Part shown: piece by piece, positions 1 through 12,440 of the stretch
How positions within the stretch are numbered: position 1 is the first letter of the stretch
How the letters are laid out: the number at the start of each line of letters is the position of its first letter
Source: Episyrphus balteatus
Taxonomy: Eukaryota > Arthropoda > Insecta > Diptera > Syrphidae
Assembly (NCBI RefSeq): GCF_945859705.1
Contig: NC_079136.1
Coordinates: forward strand, 122,416,028-122,480,027
Direction: 5' to 3'
Length of the DNA stretch: 64,000 nucleotides
Made by a program: the position numbers and the translations under genes
Notes under the pieces: model-generated
What the model was told of the DNA's origin: nothing
Database searches by the model: none
Seen by the model: the letters and a program-made list of their open reading frames with translations, nothing else

Positions 1-1075
1 TTTTGAAAAAATGGTCCTCAAAAAAAAAAATGTTATTAGAAAAATTTAAAATGACTTTTTTCCAAACTTTTTCTAATAAAATATGAATTTATTTAAAAAA
101 AAATTTTGGCCATAAATATTATCAGTTGAATTTCGAAGCAAAAAGGTAAAATATATCACACTTTTGCAAAAAAAAAAATGAAAAATTACTTAAATTTCAA
201 TGGTTTTTTTTTTTATTAAAACTGAATTTTTGCATTGAAATAATTAATTTTTTCAAAGACTGTGATAGGAACTTTAAATTTTTGCTATTTAACTTTCAAC
301 AGTAAGGGTTATTAAATGAATAAAAAATAATTTTATGTTTAGATGTTGAACTTTAAAAAAAAAATAAGTTACATTTTTTTTCAAAAATTTGATTAAAAAA
401 AGTTCTTCGAAAATGAAATACTTTTTAATTTTTTTCATAAACCGTAATACATATTGATATTTCCTTTTATAATTTGAAATCATAATAAATGCGGCCAAAA
501 AAATTTGAAAATAAATGCATTTTATATTACGACTAAGTTTAAAAAACGACATCTTAAAATTTTTTCAATAATTTTTTTTTTCAAAAATCTGAGTTCAATT
601 ACCATTCTTTCAAAAGCCGTTCATTCAATTAACTTAATTTTAATTTTACATATATGACTAAGCTTCTAGCTTTTAAAAAATGTATATTTGAATATTGTAG
701 GTGTTGCCGTTGTGTTCAAATATTTTGTTTTGTGTTTGAAGTCAATTAAAAAGAAAATTGCATCTATCGCTTGAACTATGAAAGATGGTCCCTCACTCCC
801 ATATATTTTTTTTCCTCGAATTTCCTAGACAATCTTTTGGCATCAATTAATTTATGAAATTTAAGAAAAATTTTTGAAAAAAATTTGTTTTTGTTCACAA
901 AAATCTTCAATAAAATTTAAAAAATCAAAACGGCAACACCGGCAATTTTTAATCTATAGAGAGACTTTAAAGTATTTTTAATTACCGACGTTTGAAAAAA
1001 AAGATCATCAAAATCTAAGCTGTTCGGCCGGGTTCCCTAATATTGCCAATTTTTGATCTTTAGTTACTCCACTAA
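1..1075. repeat. Foldback-family repeat, copy 1 (cut by window start)
   Basis: This AT-rich dispersed repeat has no coding potential. Positions 1-950 reappear in inverted orientation at 22577-23323 and 24659-24840. Positions about 570-1075 reappear in direct orientation at 24800-25230. The right end carries a recognisable block (AGCTGTTCGGCCGGGTTCCC then TAAT, about 1018-1042) followed by a shared TTAGTTACTCCAC. The same block is seen at 25183-25230 and 54020-54095. Because copy 2 shows both orientations around one centre, the family is probably a foldback (palindromic) DNA element, and this copy is one arm. The superfamily is not recognised. Confidence 0.65.
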
Positions 1076-1868
1076 AATACCAAAAATGCGAATTAAAATT
1101 TCTTGTTATAAATAATTGGACCTCAGGAACTAAAATGTGTCTAGTACAGTAGATACCAAAGTTCAAAATCACGAAATTAAAAAAAAAAGCTCAAAATAAT
1201 GAAGACCAAAATCTTAATATCCCCAAAACAAAATGTTGTATACATATTTGGTTGGGGATTTTAGGTGTTGAGGTTTTTTTTTTGTTCTCTCGTATAAGGA
1301 CTTTTTTTTAAAGTTTGGGTATGTTTTCAAATGTTTTTTTTTACAATTTTCGAGTCCGAAAAGTTTATTCATTAACTATAAATAATTCTGGGGAAACCGA
1401 AAAATCCGAACTAACGTATTTGAAGCATGTTTAGTATAATTTTACTATTATAGACACCTGTCTCAATAGTTATGTCTATGACTGTATTATTTAAATCTTA
1501 GAAAGAAAATTGAATCTCTGTATCACATTAGCCTTCAAATGTGGTTTATAAATAGTTTTATTATGCATTTAGTGATTTATAAGTTTTCTTTTTTTTAAGA
1601 CCACAATTTGTTTGTTTACAACTTGTGTAAAATGAACAAGTTGAAAAATGTTAATTAGTCTATTAATTACAAAAAAAAAAAAAAAAATAAAATATATCGA
1701 ATGGCGCCTTGCTTGTAACGATGACCCAACGATATAGATTTTTTTTAAGTTTTATTTTAATTGACTAATTAATATTTTATTGTGGTTTTGTTATAGAAAT
1801 GTTAAACACGATTATTTTTAACTTTGTGTTTTTTTTTTTTTTCTTTATTCATGAGAATGTGTTAATTA
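1076..1868. other. Non-coding AT-rich stretch
   Basis: No gene, RNA or repeat boundary is visible. Poly-A and poly-T runs are frequent and all reading frames are short. Confidence 0.5.
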
Positions 1869-2919
1869 CACTGGTCTGCAAAATTCAACTTTTTTTTTTC
1901 TCCTTCAAATAAATTTTTGATATTATGAAAGATTAGAATTTCCTGAATCTAAATCTGGTTTCAGAAAAATTCTATCAGGTAGCGTTTTTGTAAAAATGAT
2001 TTTTGAAAAATGTGAGTAGTTTCTAAAAAATCAACCTTTTAGATTCATTTGAACTTGTATAAAATTAAAACTATTTGTCGCATTGAACTCAAATTTGGAC
2101 GACTTATTTTTCATAATATGACCTACCGATTGAAACCAAATATGTTCTTTTACATTTATGTTTACTCATTTTTTTAAATACTGATTGACAAGAAAAGCAG
2201 ACATTTCGAAATCCTTCACTTTTTAGTTGTATACTATTTTTCTATTTAGAAATATCTTATTTGTAATAAGCCATTCGATAAAATGCCTTGTAAAGCTTCA
2301 GATTTGTTTCTCCTAGAAACAATAGTACACTTTTCTTATAGTTTTTGATGTGCTGAGTCAGAATCAGAAGTCAAAAAAATTCTATCACGTCAGGATTTTA
2401 AGATATTCGCATTAAAGTATCACAAAATCAAGTTTTTTTTTTTAGAAAACTACTATATCTCAAAAACCAGAGCTGACCAAAATTTTTTGAGTTCGGATTC
2501 AAAATCAGCACACTAAAGTCCATGAGAAAAGTATAGGTACTTTTTTTCGAGGGAGAAAGATATATTAATTTTTAGAGATCAGTTTCCTTATGGTAAGATA
2601 TGCCAAACCTACTAAACTTAATTAAATTAAGATATCTCTGAGAAGAAAAGAGATATTGAAAAGATTGAAATTGAATTTGAAAGAAAAAAATAAGTTCTTT
2701 CATAAACCGTATCAATTTGAATTGAAAAAGATTAAATTATGCCAAAATATTTCTTCGAAAACAGCAATAAAAAAAATGGATTTTTGAGATTTTCTAACGG
2801 GAATATCTAAAAAACGTGACGTGCTAGGTCAATTCTGACTTCAGATTCGGAATCAGCATACAAAAATCTTTTAGAAAAGTATAGTTTTATTTAAAGGAAG
2901 ATTTCCTTGCAGACCAGTG
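1869..2919. mobile_element. Non-autonomous DNA element with CACTGGTCTGCAA ends (fullest copy)
   Basis: The ends are inverted repeats, CACTGGTCTGCAA on the left and TTGCAGACCAGTG on the right. Both are flanked by TTA (1866-1868 and 2920-2922), consistent with a 3-bp target duplication. No transposase frame is present. The interior repeats related phrases such as GACTTCAGATTCGGAATCAGC and TTAGAAAAGTATAG. The same ends and phrases recur at 16657-17288, and parts recur near 11770-12110, 38440-38560, 57478-58010 and 61750-61905. It is therefore a dispersed family mobilised in trans by an unseen transposase. Confidence 0.7.
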
Positions 2920-4609
2920 TTATTTAATCTTAAAAGTAAATCAAATAGGAGAGTTGCAGTAGTTTATTTTGTGAATGAATTATTTAAAGTAGATTTGGCT
3001 CTGATTTTTGAGATATGAATGAAAAAAAAAAAATAAATTTTTTTGTTAATAGAAGCAATTTAACTTGTGCATCAGTTTGAAAGGAGTGTTATAGAATAAT
3101 GTAATTCGATGATTGTCAACATTATCGAATATCATGAATAACCTTAGGTTTGATTTTTTTCTTTAAAGCGAACTTATGCACACTTATGTGCTTCTAAGCT
3201 TAAATATGTATAAATCAATTGTTGTTATTTTTTTACAGCATTGAACAAAATCATACGAGACTTGTCAATATAACAACACTTTCAGCTAACCACATGCATT
3301 TATTTTAATTTTTTTTTTGTTTTAGAAAAACTGCATAAAAATCACCTGTCTCAACTTTAACTACAGAATTTATGAGAATAAAAAATAAAAACAGAACAAC
3401 CACAAAACCACTAAAGAAAAATATTTCAAATAAAACTTACAGCTAAACAAACTATATTTTGTCATTGAAAATAATTTTATATTTTATAGATCACAAAAAC
3501 ATTCTCTTCTATTTGCGTCAGCAAAAATCGAAGTGCAATCTTCTCCATATGCGCTCAAACCTACACAAAACTATTTTGTTACTTTTGATTCCATCAATAA
3601 ATTATATTGGACTTCTTAAAAGATGTTTCCCATTAACAAGATTATAACCAAAATTTATATTGGAATGCGCGGCGGCATTTTCCATATTCAGATTTAGCCT
3701 AAATTTTTAATTTTGAACACCCACTTTTTTGTGTGAGGAGAATTACATTCATAATTTTATTTTTAAAAACTGACTGCGCTAGCAGCTGAATTCGGCGAGC
3801 GTTCGCAATATACGCTGCATATTGAGTCTGTCATGTCTTTGGGAGCTTGTTCTATTTTTAATTTGATGATATTCATCATTTTATGTTTTTTTTTTTTTTT
3901 GTGAATAACTTTAAATTTACAAAAAAAAAAAACACCGTGGGTGAGAGAAAAGTGACAGTGACTCACTTAAACAGTGACTTAATTGCAAGATCACGCATGC
4001 ATATTTTGCTGCATCACACTACTAAATATATGATTGTGGCAGGTCTGGTATTTTTTTCGATTATTTATGTAATTGCTAAGTCTTTTCTTGTAAGATAATC
4101 CAAATTAGTCATTTAAGTATATTGAGTATTTACGTTACTCGTGTTTTTTGAATGTTTGTGGTATTTTTATAAAAGAGGGATAGTTCTTCAATTGAAAATC
4201 CAAAAATGGTGTTTTCCTCATAATTTAAGACGGAACTCTTATGTTTTAACATTTCTTAAGACAAAATTGTTTGAAATTTGTAAAAAATAATTTTGACTAT
4301 TCACTTTTTGAAATTTCGATAAAAGAGGCTTTAAAAAAAAAATCCCCCCGTAGAAAATATTTATAGAATTTTAAGTTTTTCTGAAATTTTTGGAGATGCC
4401 AATTTCTAGACACAAAATTTCAAAAACCCTAAGTTAATGGAATCCAAATATCCATTAAAAAGGATTTTCGTTCGGATTTTTACAATTTTAAGTATGTTTT
4501 TTTTTACTTTTCGAGATTCCAAATCCTGAAAAACGCAATTTTTAAAAAGGTTTTATATCTATTAGTCAAATTTTCGAATTTTTTCATTATTTTTTATGGT
4601 GACCTTAAA
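2920..4609. other. Non-coding stretch
   Basis: No supported gene. A TATAAAAGAGGG string near 4168 resembles a TATA box but no coding exon follows, so it is not called. The remaining sequence is AT-rich with short shadow frames. Confidence 0.45.
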
Positions 4610-4943
4610 TTGGGGCTTAAAGTTTTAAGGTGTCAAAATTTACAAATTTCGTACCTCTATAATTTTGAACTGTACCAATTTTGTTATTTATTTAGATATT
4701 TTTTTTTTTTTTTCAAATATTGGCAGTTTTTCTATTTTCTTCTTTTTCTTTTTTCAAGTATAAATTCCATTTCATCATTGGGGCTTAAAGTTTTAAGGTG
4801 TCAAAATTTACAAATTTCGTACCTCTATAATTTTGAACTGTACCAATTTTGATATTTTTTTAGATATTTTTTTTTTTCAAATATTGGCAGTTTTTCTATT
4901 TTCTTCTTTTTCTTTTTTTCAAGTATAAATTCCATTTCATCAT
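4610..4943 (+). repeat. Tandem duplication, two units of about 168 bp
   Basis: A unit beginning TTGGGGCTTAAAGTTTTAAG at 4610 is repeated from 4778. The two copies are nearly identical over their whole length; differences are limited to T-run lengths and a few bases around GTTATTTATTTAG versus GATATTTTTTTAG. The near-identity suggests a recent local duplication. The reading frame that crosses it is a low-complexity F/Y-rich frame and is not considered a gene. Confidence 0.9.
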
Positions 4944-7232
4944 ACTGTTTTTCGGTCTAAGTGAAAGTGCATCTATTCGTACATATACAGTACATACATA
5001 TATTTTGTTGCAAGTCTTTTCCAATTGTGATGAAACTTCAAATTTCGTTGGTTAAATGAAAAAGAAGTTTATAACATAAAAGTAAATAATTTTTGAATAA
5101 TTTTAGATTATAATACTAAAAAAGTACCAAAATAGATATTAAAGTACACTAAATTTTTTTCAGGAACTAAATCAGGTACTCAAACATTGATTTTAAAAAT
5201 GAAATCAGACCAGTCATAAGTATAAGAAAATTTTGCCAGAAAATTAGCTTGTAGTTTCTTCCTTAAATACTTTTTATCAGTACATATTATATAGAAATAG
5301 TACATAGTAATATAGTACAAACATATATATATAGAAAATTAATTATAAAATACTAGATCTAAATTAGAATTACTGAATGAATTAAAGAATTTACATAGTT
5401 ACAACTTAAGGGAATTATAAGAACAATTACCAATAACCTTACTGATTCTAGGAATTTTTCAGTACATGTACTCTTGAAAAGTATCTGTAGTTAAAAAAAT
5501 ATACTTATACTTATGTTGTAATACATCACAAAAAGACTAATATACTTTACAATTCTGATTGTAAAAAACCTGGATTTTTACTATTTTGTTGATTTTTCTG
5601 GTACATACATGTCGGTATGGAACTAAATCAATCGGTACTTTTGTGCATTATTAAATTTCTGTGAAATAAAAATGGACAGAATGGGTTTAGTCAAAATGAA
5701 AAAGTTCGTTTCAATGTTCTAGTTTAAACCGAATTTTATAAATTACAACGACAATGTTATGATTAATATTGACTATCATCAAAACAAAAACTAAAATGTA
5801 AGTACTACATAATTAGAAATTATAACGAATCTAATTTTCTATAAAAAAATTTTCATGTTTTTATTCAAGTTATAAACACGTGCGACTAGAATTAAGTTAA
5901 ATTTTGTATGTATAGATAAATGCAAAAGTTTCACAATTTATTTCCTCAAAGTTAAAAATATATGCCAAAATTTTGAGTTCGAAAAAAAAAACACAGCTAA
6001 AAAACTAGAACTATTCACAAATTAATTTGTGTCACGAAACCAAAACAAATTTAACCCAAAGAGCTTGTGATCCACCTACACATTCATTTTAAAATTTTGA
6101 AAAAAAAAAAAAAATCAGTTTGAAAAGAAAAAATTAAATAATGAAATCTTTATAAACAAGAAAAATCCATTCCTATAAATGTTGTGTAATCATTTAAGAA
6201 ATCAAAATTAAACAAAAAAAAAAAAAAAACTAAATCTTCCATTTTTTTCGTCTCATTTTTTATTGGTCATACAATATTTAATATTATGTGGGTTTCGTTC
6301 GCCCTTGATCTCGAATAAGTTAACCCATTAAATTTTCAGCACTAAGCAATATTTTCTATATGTACCATTCAGCTTTAGTGCTAAAGATAGAACAGCCGCA
6401 GCGTGATACACGAAAGAACCTAAATCTACTTCACGGATACAAAAGTATCTTTAAGTACAGAAAATGCATCTATACATCGATGCGAAAATATATGTATATA
6501 AGACTGGACTATGAAATAGGACTTTAGTACAAGAATCTAAGTCCGTGGGTTATGGGGCTTGGCTATGGCTTCAACTTCAGTTTCAACGGCCAATTCTATC
6601 TATCCAGTTGATGCACCTCTTCCTCTAGTACTTACCCAGAGAAGAGCTCATAGACATCCGTTTGCCTTTCCTCTCTATATCGGACCTCTGTCTTCGATCA
6701 ATGCTATTACAAGACAAACGAACTAACAGATATAAAAAGAAGAAGAAAAAAATAAAAAGTCTAAACAAAGATGCAGTGTATAGGTAGGTTTTCTAAAAAT
6801 AGAATCCTTATATTCACTTGGCGTATAGGTAGCATCCTCCTGCTGCCTCCTTCTTCTTATTCTTCGAAGATATATGGGAGATGTTCGAAAGGAGAAAATC
6901 AACCATCAAAATAATTAATGCAGAACGGAATTATTGCAAGCTGTTGACATATTAATAAGCTAATTTTCAAATAAATGCCAACACAAGGTACGTTGTTGAC
7001 TTTGAAAGATGTCAACCGTGAAACAAAAAAAAATTGTGAAAATCAAGTGGATAACAAAAATTCTGCATTATTTGAGTGCAAAGTGGGTGGGCAGCAAATG
7101 ATGACGATGACCATCATTGGCATTATGAGATGAGATAATATTTACAACGATGTCAACGATGCGATTATGGAAAGCTAATGATGCAGAAAGTTTTTTAAAG
7201 GGAGATTTCAGTCAAAATTTACGTTTCCAAAG
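4944..7232. other. Non-coding stretch with slightly GC-richer patch at 6.35-6.75 kb
   Basis: No exon is supported. The 5.0-5.8 kb part has many GTAC tetramers (AGTACAT, GGTACA). The 6350-6750 part is less AT-rich, with runs like TTCAACTTCAGTTTCAACGG, and could be conserved regulatory DNA. Neither shows codon structure or splice signals that I can defend. Confidence 0.4.
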
Positions 7233-9154
7233 TTTATACCATTTAGATTTAGTTTATACCAATTACTTAAATAAAGCAAATATTTTTGTAAATGAGTATT
7301 ATAGACAGTTACTGAGTTTCTTTAGTTTCTGAACTGCAATTCAGTCATATTTATACCATTATGACAATCATTTGGTATAACAAAGTTATATGGAATTTTG
7401 ATTTTCTAACCATATTGATTTCTTATAATCTGACTGATTAAACAAATACCTCTACTTTCTAAATATGAGAAAATTGAGAGATTGAGATTGACTTTGATTA
7501 TATGTATATCCTTTCACTGCTTTATACCAGTTAATTTGTGTTGTTTTTTTTTTTTAATGTTATTAAGGTTCAAAAGTTATCTTTGAATAATCTTTATGTT
7601 TTTAAAGATTTATTTACCAATTCTTATAATTTCAAAAACTTTTTTGTAAAATCAAACAACAAGTACAGACTAAGCCAAAAGATTCAAATTCATATTCTTT
7701 TTTTGTCACAACAATAGCCCCAAAAGTTGTACCCCACAAAAAAAAAATGACTCTTAAATATTGAAATTTTGAGCTTAAGACCAATTTATACCAATAAAAT
7801 ATTTGCATTTTGCGCCTAACAGAAATGTTTCTTTTGAAGGCATTTTATAATCTATTTTTTTTTATATTCAAAATAATGGCACTCTTTTTTATACCATTCA
7901 CATTGACAGAACGTGTTGAAATTAATAAGAAGTTGTTATTTTCTATGGCGTTATTTCTTTTCAAATGTCTCCAATAAATTACAATTTCTAGGCGTTATTG
8001 GTATAATTTTTTTTTTATAAATAATATTTCTCTCTTCATTAAATTGGTTATCTTTGAATTGTTAGCTTCCACATAAAATTTGAAATATTTGCTTTTGGTT
8101 CGTGAAACTAATTTATACCATTCAGCGAATAACAATGTAAAAGCTACTTTTTTTTAATAAAATTTACTTATTTCTAGAATCTATGGCCAACTGACATTTT
8201 TTGTTTCTACACCAATAAGGCTTTTTAAGGTTAAAATCACTATAAATTAGTACAAGCATTTATAATGATTGGTATAAATAGCAAGTAAACCATACAGAAT
8301 CATTCCTTGTGGTCTAAGACCAAGTAAATACAAATAAATAACTTTATTATTCAAAATAAACAGACTTTTAGAAGTCTACATAATTCTATGATCTATTTAT
8401 TTATACCATTAAGAAAGAATTCAACTGACAGACATTTATGCTCCCATCCTATTTGAAGGACAATAAATAACTTTTAAATTTTGGTTTTACTGATATACAT
8501 AAATTCAGATCTTTTCATTATTGCCTCCACTTGGCAGGATAATAAAAAAAAAACGAATTAATTTTAAAATATTGTTTTCTTGTGGAAATTTATACCAATA
8601 AGAAGAATAACAATTATGGTATAGCTTTAGTAGAGTCTACGTTCTCTAACAATTTTAAACCAAACATATATTTCCAAATACTTTTTTTTTTTTTTAATAT
8701 TGAAGGCAAAATATATTTTTGAACTCTAATGTTTTTAAGAATCTTGTTTATATATTAGATTGGTATAACGAACATTTGGCACATTATTTCCTAGAAAATT
8801 ATGATATTCTTTGTATAATTTTGTTTTTCTTTTTTTTTTTCTTTTAATAAAAAATAAGAACTTGATTTTTGTTTTAAACATTTTATAAATGGTATAAATA
8901 TGTTTTAGGTATATAAAGAACTAAAAATAAATTTAATATTTATTGACTCCTGACCTTATCAACAACTATCATTATAAAGAAATGATTCATGATTGTCATA
9001 AAATTCGATGTAATATAAATTTAGACCAGTTTATACCAACCATTGGATACCTATATTTGAACTTTGTTTAGCTTTAATAGTTAATAGTTCTATAGAAAAA
9101 TGTTATCAAATCATCCGTTTGACAGTTAAATTGTTTAATAGCCGTTTTATACCA
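7233..9154. promoter_or_regulatory. Homotypic array of TTTATACCA motifs
   Basis: The 9-mer TTTATACCA occurs exactly at 7233, 7253, 7350, 7521, 7785, 7888, 8112, 8400, 8589, 9030 and 9146. Its reverse complement TGGTATAAA occurs at 8270 and 8890. One-base variants lie at 7373, 7999, 8617 and 8761. From the base composition I would expect well under one exact copy in 1.9 kb. The sequences between the motifs do not resemble each other, so this is not a simple tandem repeat. A cluster of binding sites for one DNA-binding protein (enhancer, silencer or structural site) is an inference. No protein-coding frame is supported here. Confidence 0.6.
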
Positions 9155-11769
9155 GTCAGAATCGCAAAAAAAAACTCTTGTGAATTTAAAGATTCATTTT
9201 ACTGACTAATAGACAGTTTTTTCGAATCAGCAAAAATCATGGTCAAACTTATATAAACAGCTGATATCAGAATATTTATCTTTCAGTGTACAAGAGAGAA
9301 GGAAATGACTAATTATGAGACACTTTTTAAAATGATTTCTAGTGAATTTTGCGCGCACATAAAAAAAAATCAAAACCATAGAGTGACAAAGTACATCAAA
9401 CCAATTTGTCAAACGTGACTTTTCATTAGAGATTTCTGTCTTGTCTTTACTGCATGTGACAGACAAATGCAAGTTTTTTTTTTATGAACCGGACAATGAG
9501 TCAGGTTCAAAGTTGTTGTTGTTGGAGAATAAAGTTGTCTAATGGACATAATAAAAATATCAGCCGGTACATAATATTGCAAAATGAAAACACGGTTGTT
9601 GTCATATCCATCAATGAGAATGATATTTAGGTCAATCTTATAGATCCAGTCTTGATGATGGACTTATGATAGTTTATTCCTTATAGAAGTAAATTTTAAT
9701 GGGAGGTGTGAGGTTAGAGTATTTCCTCCAACAACTTTAACTATCATCAGAGATAGTATAAACTTGAAAGACTGATGACGACGAAGACGGTTAAATTCTT
9801 TGATAGGTTAATGAGGAACTTGCACGGCTTGGACTTGCAAAGAACTTTATCGAAAGTAGGTTTATGTTGTGGTGCTATTCATCAAAGAATTTCATAACAC
9901 GCAAAAAGCCAAGTTGGGAATTTGTGTTATGGGAGCTAAAGAAATAGTTAAAACAAGGTATCTAAATTTGTATGTGTTAAAGTCGTTAACTCTTGAGCTT
10001 AATTTAACTAACATCTTTCTCCAAGATTTGAATATTTTTCTTACTGATAGCTTCTTGTAAATTTGATGATTTAATTACTTGCAAAAACATCAAAGTAGAA
10101 GAAATTGCATTATTTCAATTTATAAAAAAGAGTTACGAAATGTTTACTTTTTTTAAACTAAGTACAAAAATTTACTGAAATTTAATATCCTGACTGATTG
10201 ATTGATTGATTACCGAATTGAACTGCTTGGAAATATTAACAGCTTTTTGAGTTCAAACAATCGAAAGTTACCAAAAACAAAATGTACATATGAAAAAATA
10301 CGTTTAAGTAGCAGTAAATCACTTGAATTATCTGAGATAAACAAAAGTAAATTTAAACAAAAAATTTGCAAAAGTTTAATGAAGCGCTGATGCATTTTAT
10401 CTCTTTTTAAATTTTTTTACCATGAATTCATATTTTTTTTTTTTTTTGAACAAATACTATTTGATTAATTTCAACAGACTGGAAAACAAACAATCAACAC
10501 TTCTTTAATTTGGTTTGTATTTAAATTGAACAAAACACAAAAAAAACAACGTAGGCGGATTTAAGGAAAAATCAATTTGGTATAAATTAATCTTTTCTTT
10601 GAATTTGATTTTTTGTTGAATTGTTGATGATATTGGCTAAATGAGTAATAAAGTTTTATTTCCGAAATTAAATATTTTTTTATTGTGAAAATTTTAACTA
10701 TTATATAGGAAACATTTATTTTTTTTTTATTTTTTTTAATTCTTGCATGATACACTTGAGAGTTAGATAAATTGTTGTGATCATCTGGCCAACAACATAA
10801 AAAAAAAAAACTAAAAACCACTCTTTTAGACACTATCAAAAGATGTCATGCACTACAATTTCAATTAAAGTGTTTTACCGCTTCCTTCAAAAATTTCGGT
10901 TCAATACGTTGCACAGTGTGTCGTCCCCTTATGATAAATCACTTTTTTTTTTCTTAAAAATTAATATTTTTGCTATTAAAATATAATTTAGAAGTGTCAA
11001 CTCATATGAAAACATATTTATCTTAGAAAATAACCCAGGTTATGTATTCAAAATAAGCTCCGAAACATGAGTACCTCGGAAATCGAAAATATTTTGAGGA
11101 ATTTATGCGAATCTTTGAGAGTGTATATTCCACGTTTGGTGAATGTTTAAAAATTTTTGTTAATGTTATTTTGTTTATTTGAGTGTTGTTGTAAAGCGTA
11201 TAACAAAAAAAAATTAAATTTATAAAATTATATATGAGTTATTAAAATTTCTTTGATAAATGCCAAAAAAGAAAAAAAATTAATTTTTAAACTTAATTTA
11301 AAAAAAAAACATATAAAATCATATCGATAATTTTTTTATATTATTTTGCCTAAGGCCTATACTTAATATTGGCAAAGTTTGGTCTGCTTCTGTTTGCGAT
11401 TACCAGAGATATTCACATTTATGTGCTACGAGTCAAGTACTCAAAATAATTCATTTTTTGAAAAACAGCTTCAAGGGGATCACACAAATGAAAAAAATCG
11501 ATGTATTTAATAATATTTAACCATACACAAGTAACAAAAAGCTGTTTATGTAATTAAAAATATTTTAAGTATTGTTTTCAACACGAAAAAAATTATATTT
11601 TTCTGCATACTAAATTTTTAATATAATTACTTGACCCGGCCACGCTCTACTGTGTATTATAGCGTATTTACCAACCTCGCCGATATAAGAATTTACAAAA
11701 ATGCAAATAAAACGTTATTTCAAAATTTGAAAGCGATTGACAAAAAACTATTCGAGATTTGCTATATGA
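9155..11769. other. Non-coding stretch
   Basis: No gene is supported. One further isolated TGGTATAAA lies at 10579. A short TGAT microsatellite is at about 10193-10212. The small open frames are low-complexity and lack start context or splice structure. Confidence 0.45.
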
Positions 11770-12110
11770 AACGCAAATAAACCTACGATTTTTTTTGTAT
11801 AGAGAAGATAAACAAAACAAGTTGACTTCAACTTAAGATTTCTCAAAGTAGAAAAAAAGATATTGAAAAGATTTAAACGGGCTTTAAAAGAAAACATTTA
11901 GTTCTTTTAGAAACTGTCACAAATTTATTTAAAATAAATCACCACGTTTAAGAACATAACCTTAAAAAACTGTTAAAAAAACGACATTTCAGATTTTCTA
12001 ACGGGAATATTTCAAAAACGTGATATCATAGAATTTTTCTGACTTCGGATTCGAGTTCAGCACATAAAAAACCTTACGAAAAGTATATTTTTGTTTATAT
12101 ACCAAAAAAA
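11770..12110 (+). repeat. Partial copy of the CACTGGTC family
   Basis: Phrases typical of the 1869-2919 element are present in the same order: AACTTAAGATTTCTC, AAGATATTGAAAAGATT, and TCTGACTTCGGATTCGAGTT followed by CAGCACATAAAA. No intact CACTGGTC terminus is visible, so this is a decayed internal piece. Confidence 0.55.
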
Positions 12111-12146
12111 AAATAATTTTGCTCACAAGTGGCTTCTTCAATAAAT

Positions 12147-12440
12147 GTTACATTACATTACATATTAAACTAGTCTGAAGATAAATCTCCGGACTAGAAA
12201 CACTGCAGCTTCGGAATCTAGGTCCATTTTGCTGATACAACACAAGACATTAATACAACACAGAAAGACAGAGAGAGAAAGAACGAGAGAAGAACATACA
12301 ACACTGAACTACGTGGCACAGAGGAGGAGACATAGTTGAAAATTGTCTCATGTTATCGCACAGGTGGCTTCAGTTAAGCTGGCGATTTAGAAAAAACTTC
12401 TGAGCCGACCGCTGGGTTTGAACCCACGATGTCTGGCTCT
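12147..12440 (-). mobile_element. SINE-like retroposon, 5' truncated
   Basis: On the minus strand the unit begins near TTCAGAGCCAGACATCG and contains GGGTTCAAACCC, close to a tRNA B box (GGTTCGANNCC), at about 12414-12426. It ends in a (TGTAA)n tail at 12147-12165, as expected for the 3' end of a retroposon. It contrasts with its surroundings by being clearly less AT-rich. No A box lies at the proper distance on this strand, so the head is probably truncated. Flanks share only ATTTATGAA-like bases, so a target duplication is uncertain. The B-box-like string is nearly palindromic, so the opposite orientation cannot be excluded. Confidence 0.5.

Noticed and set aside
4980..5810. Cluster of GTAC tetramers (AGTACAT, GGTACA)
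   Set aside because: About a dozen copies in 0.8 kb is suggestive, but a 4-mer core with variable flanks is weak and partly explained by composition.
6400..6720. Possible exon in a less AT-rich patch
   Set aside because: No open frame of useful length with splice sites on either strand.
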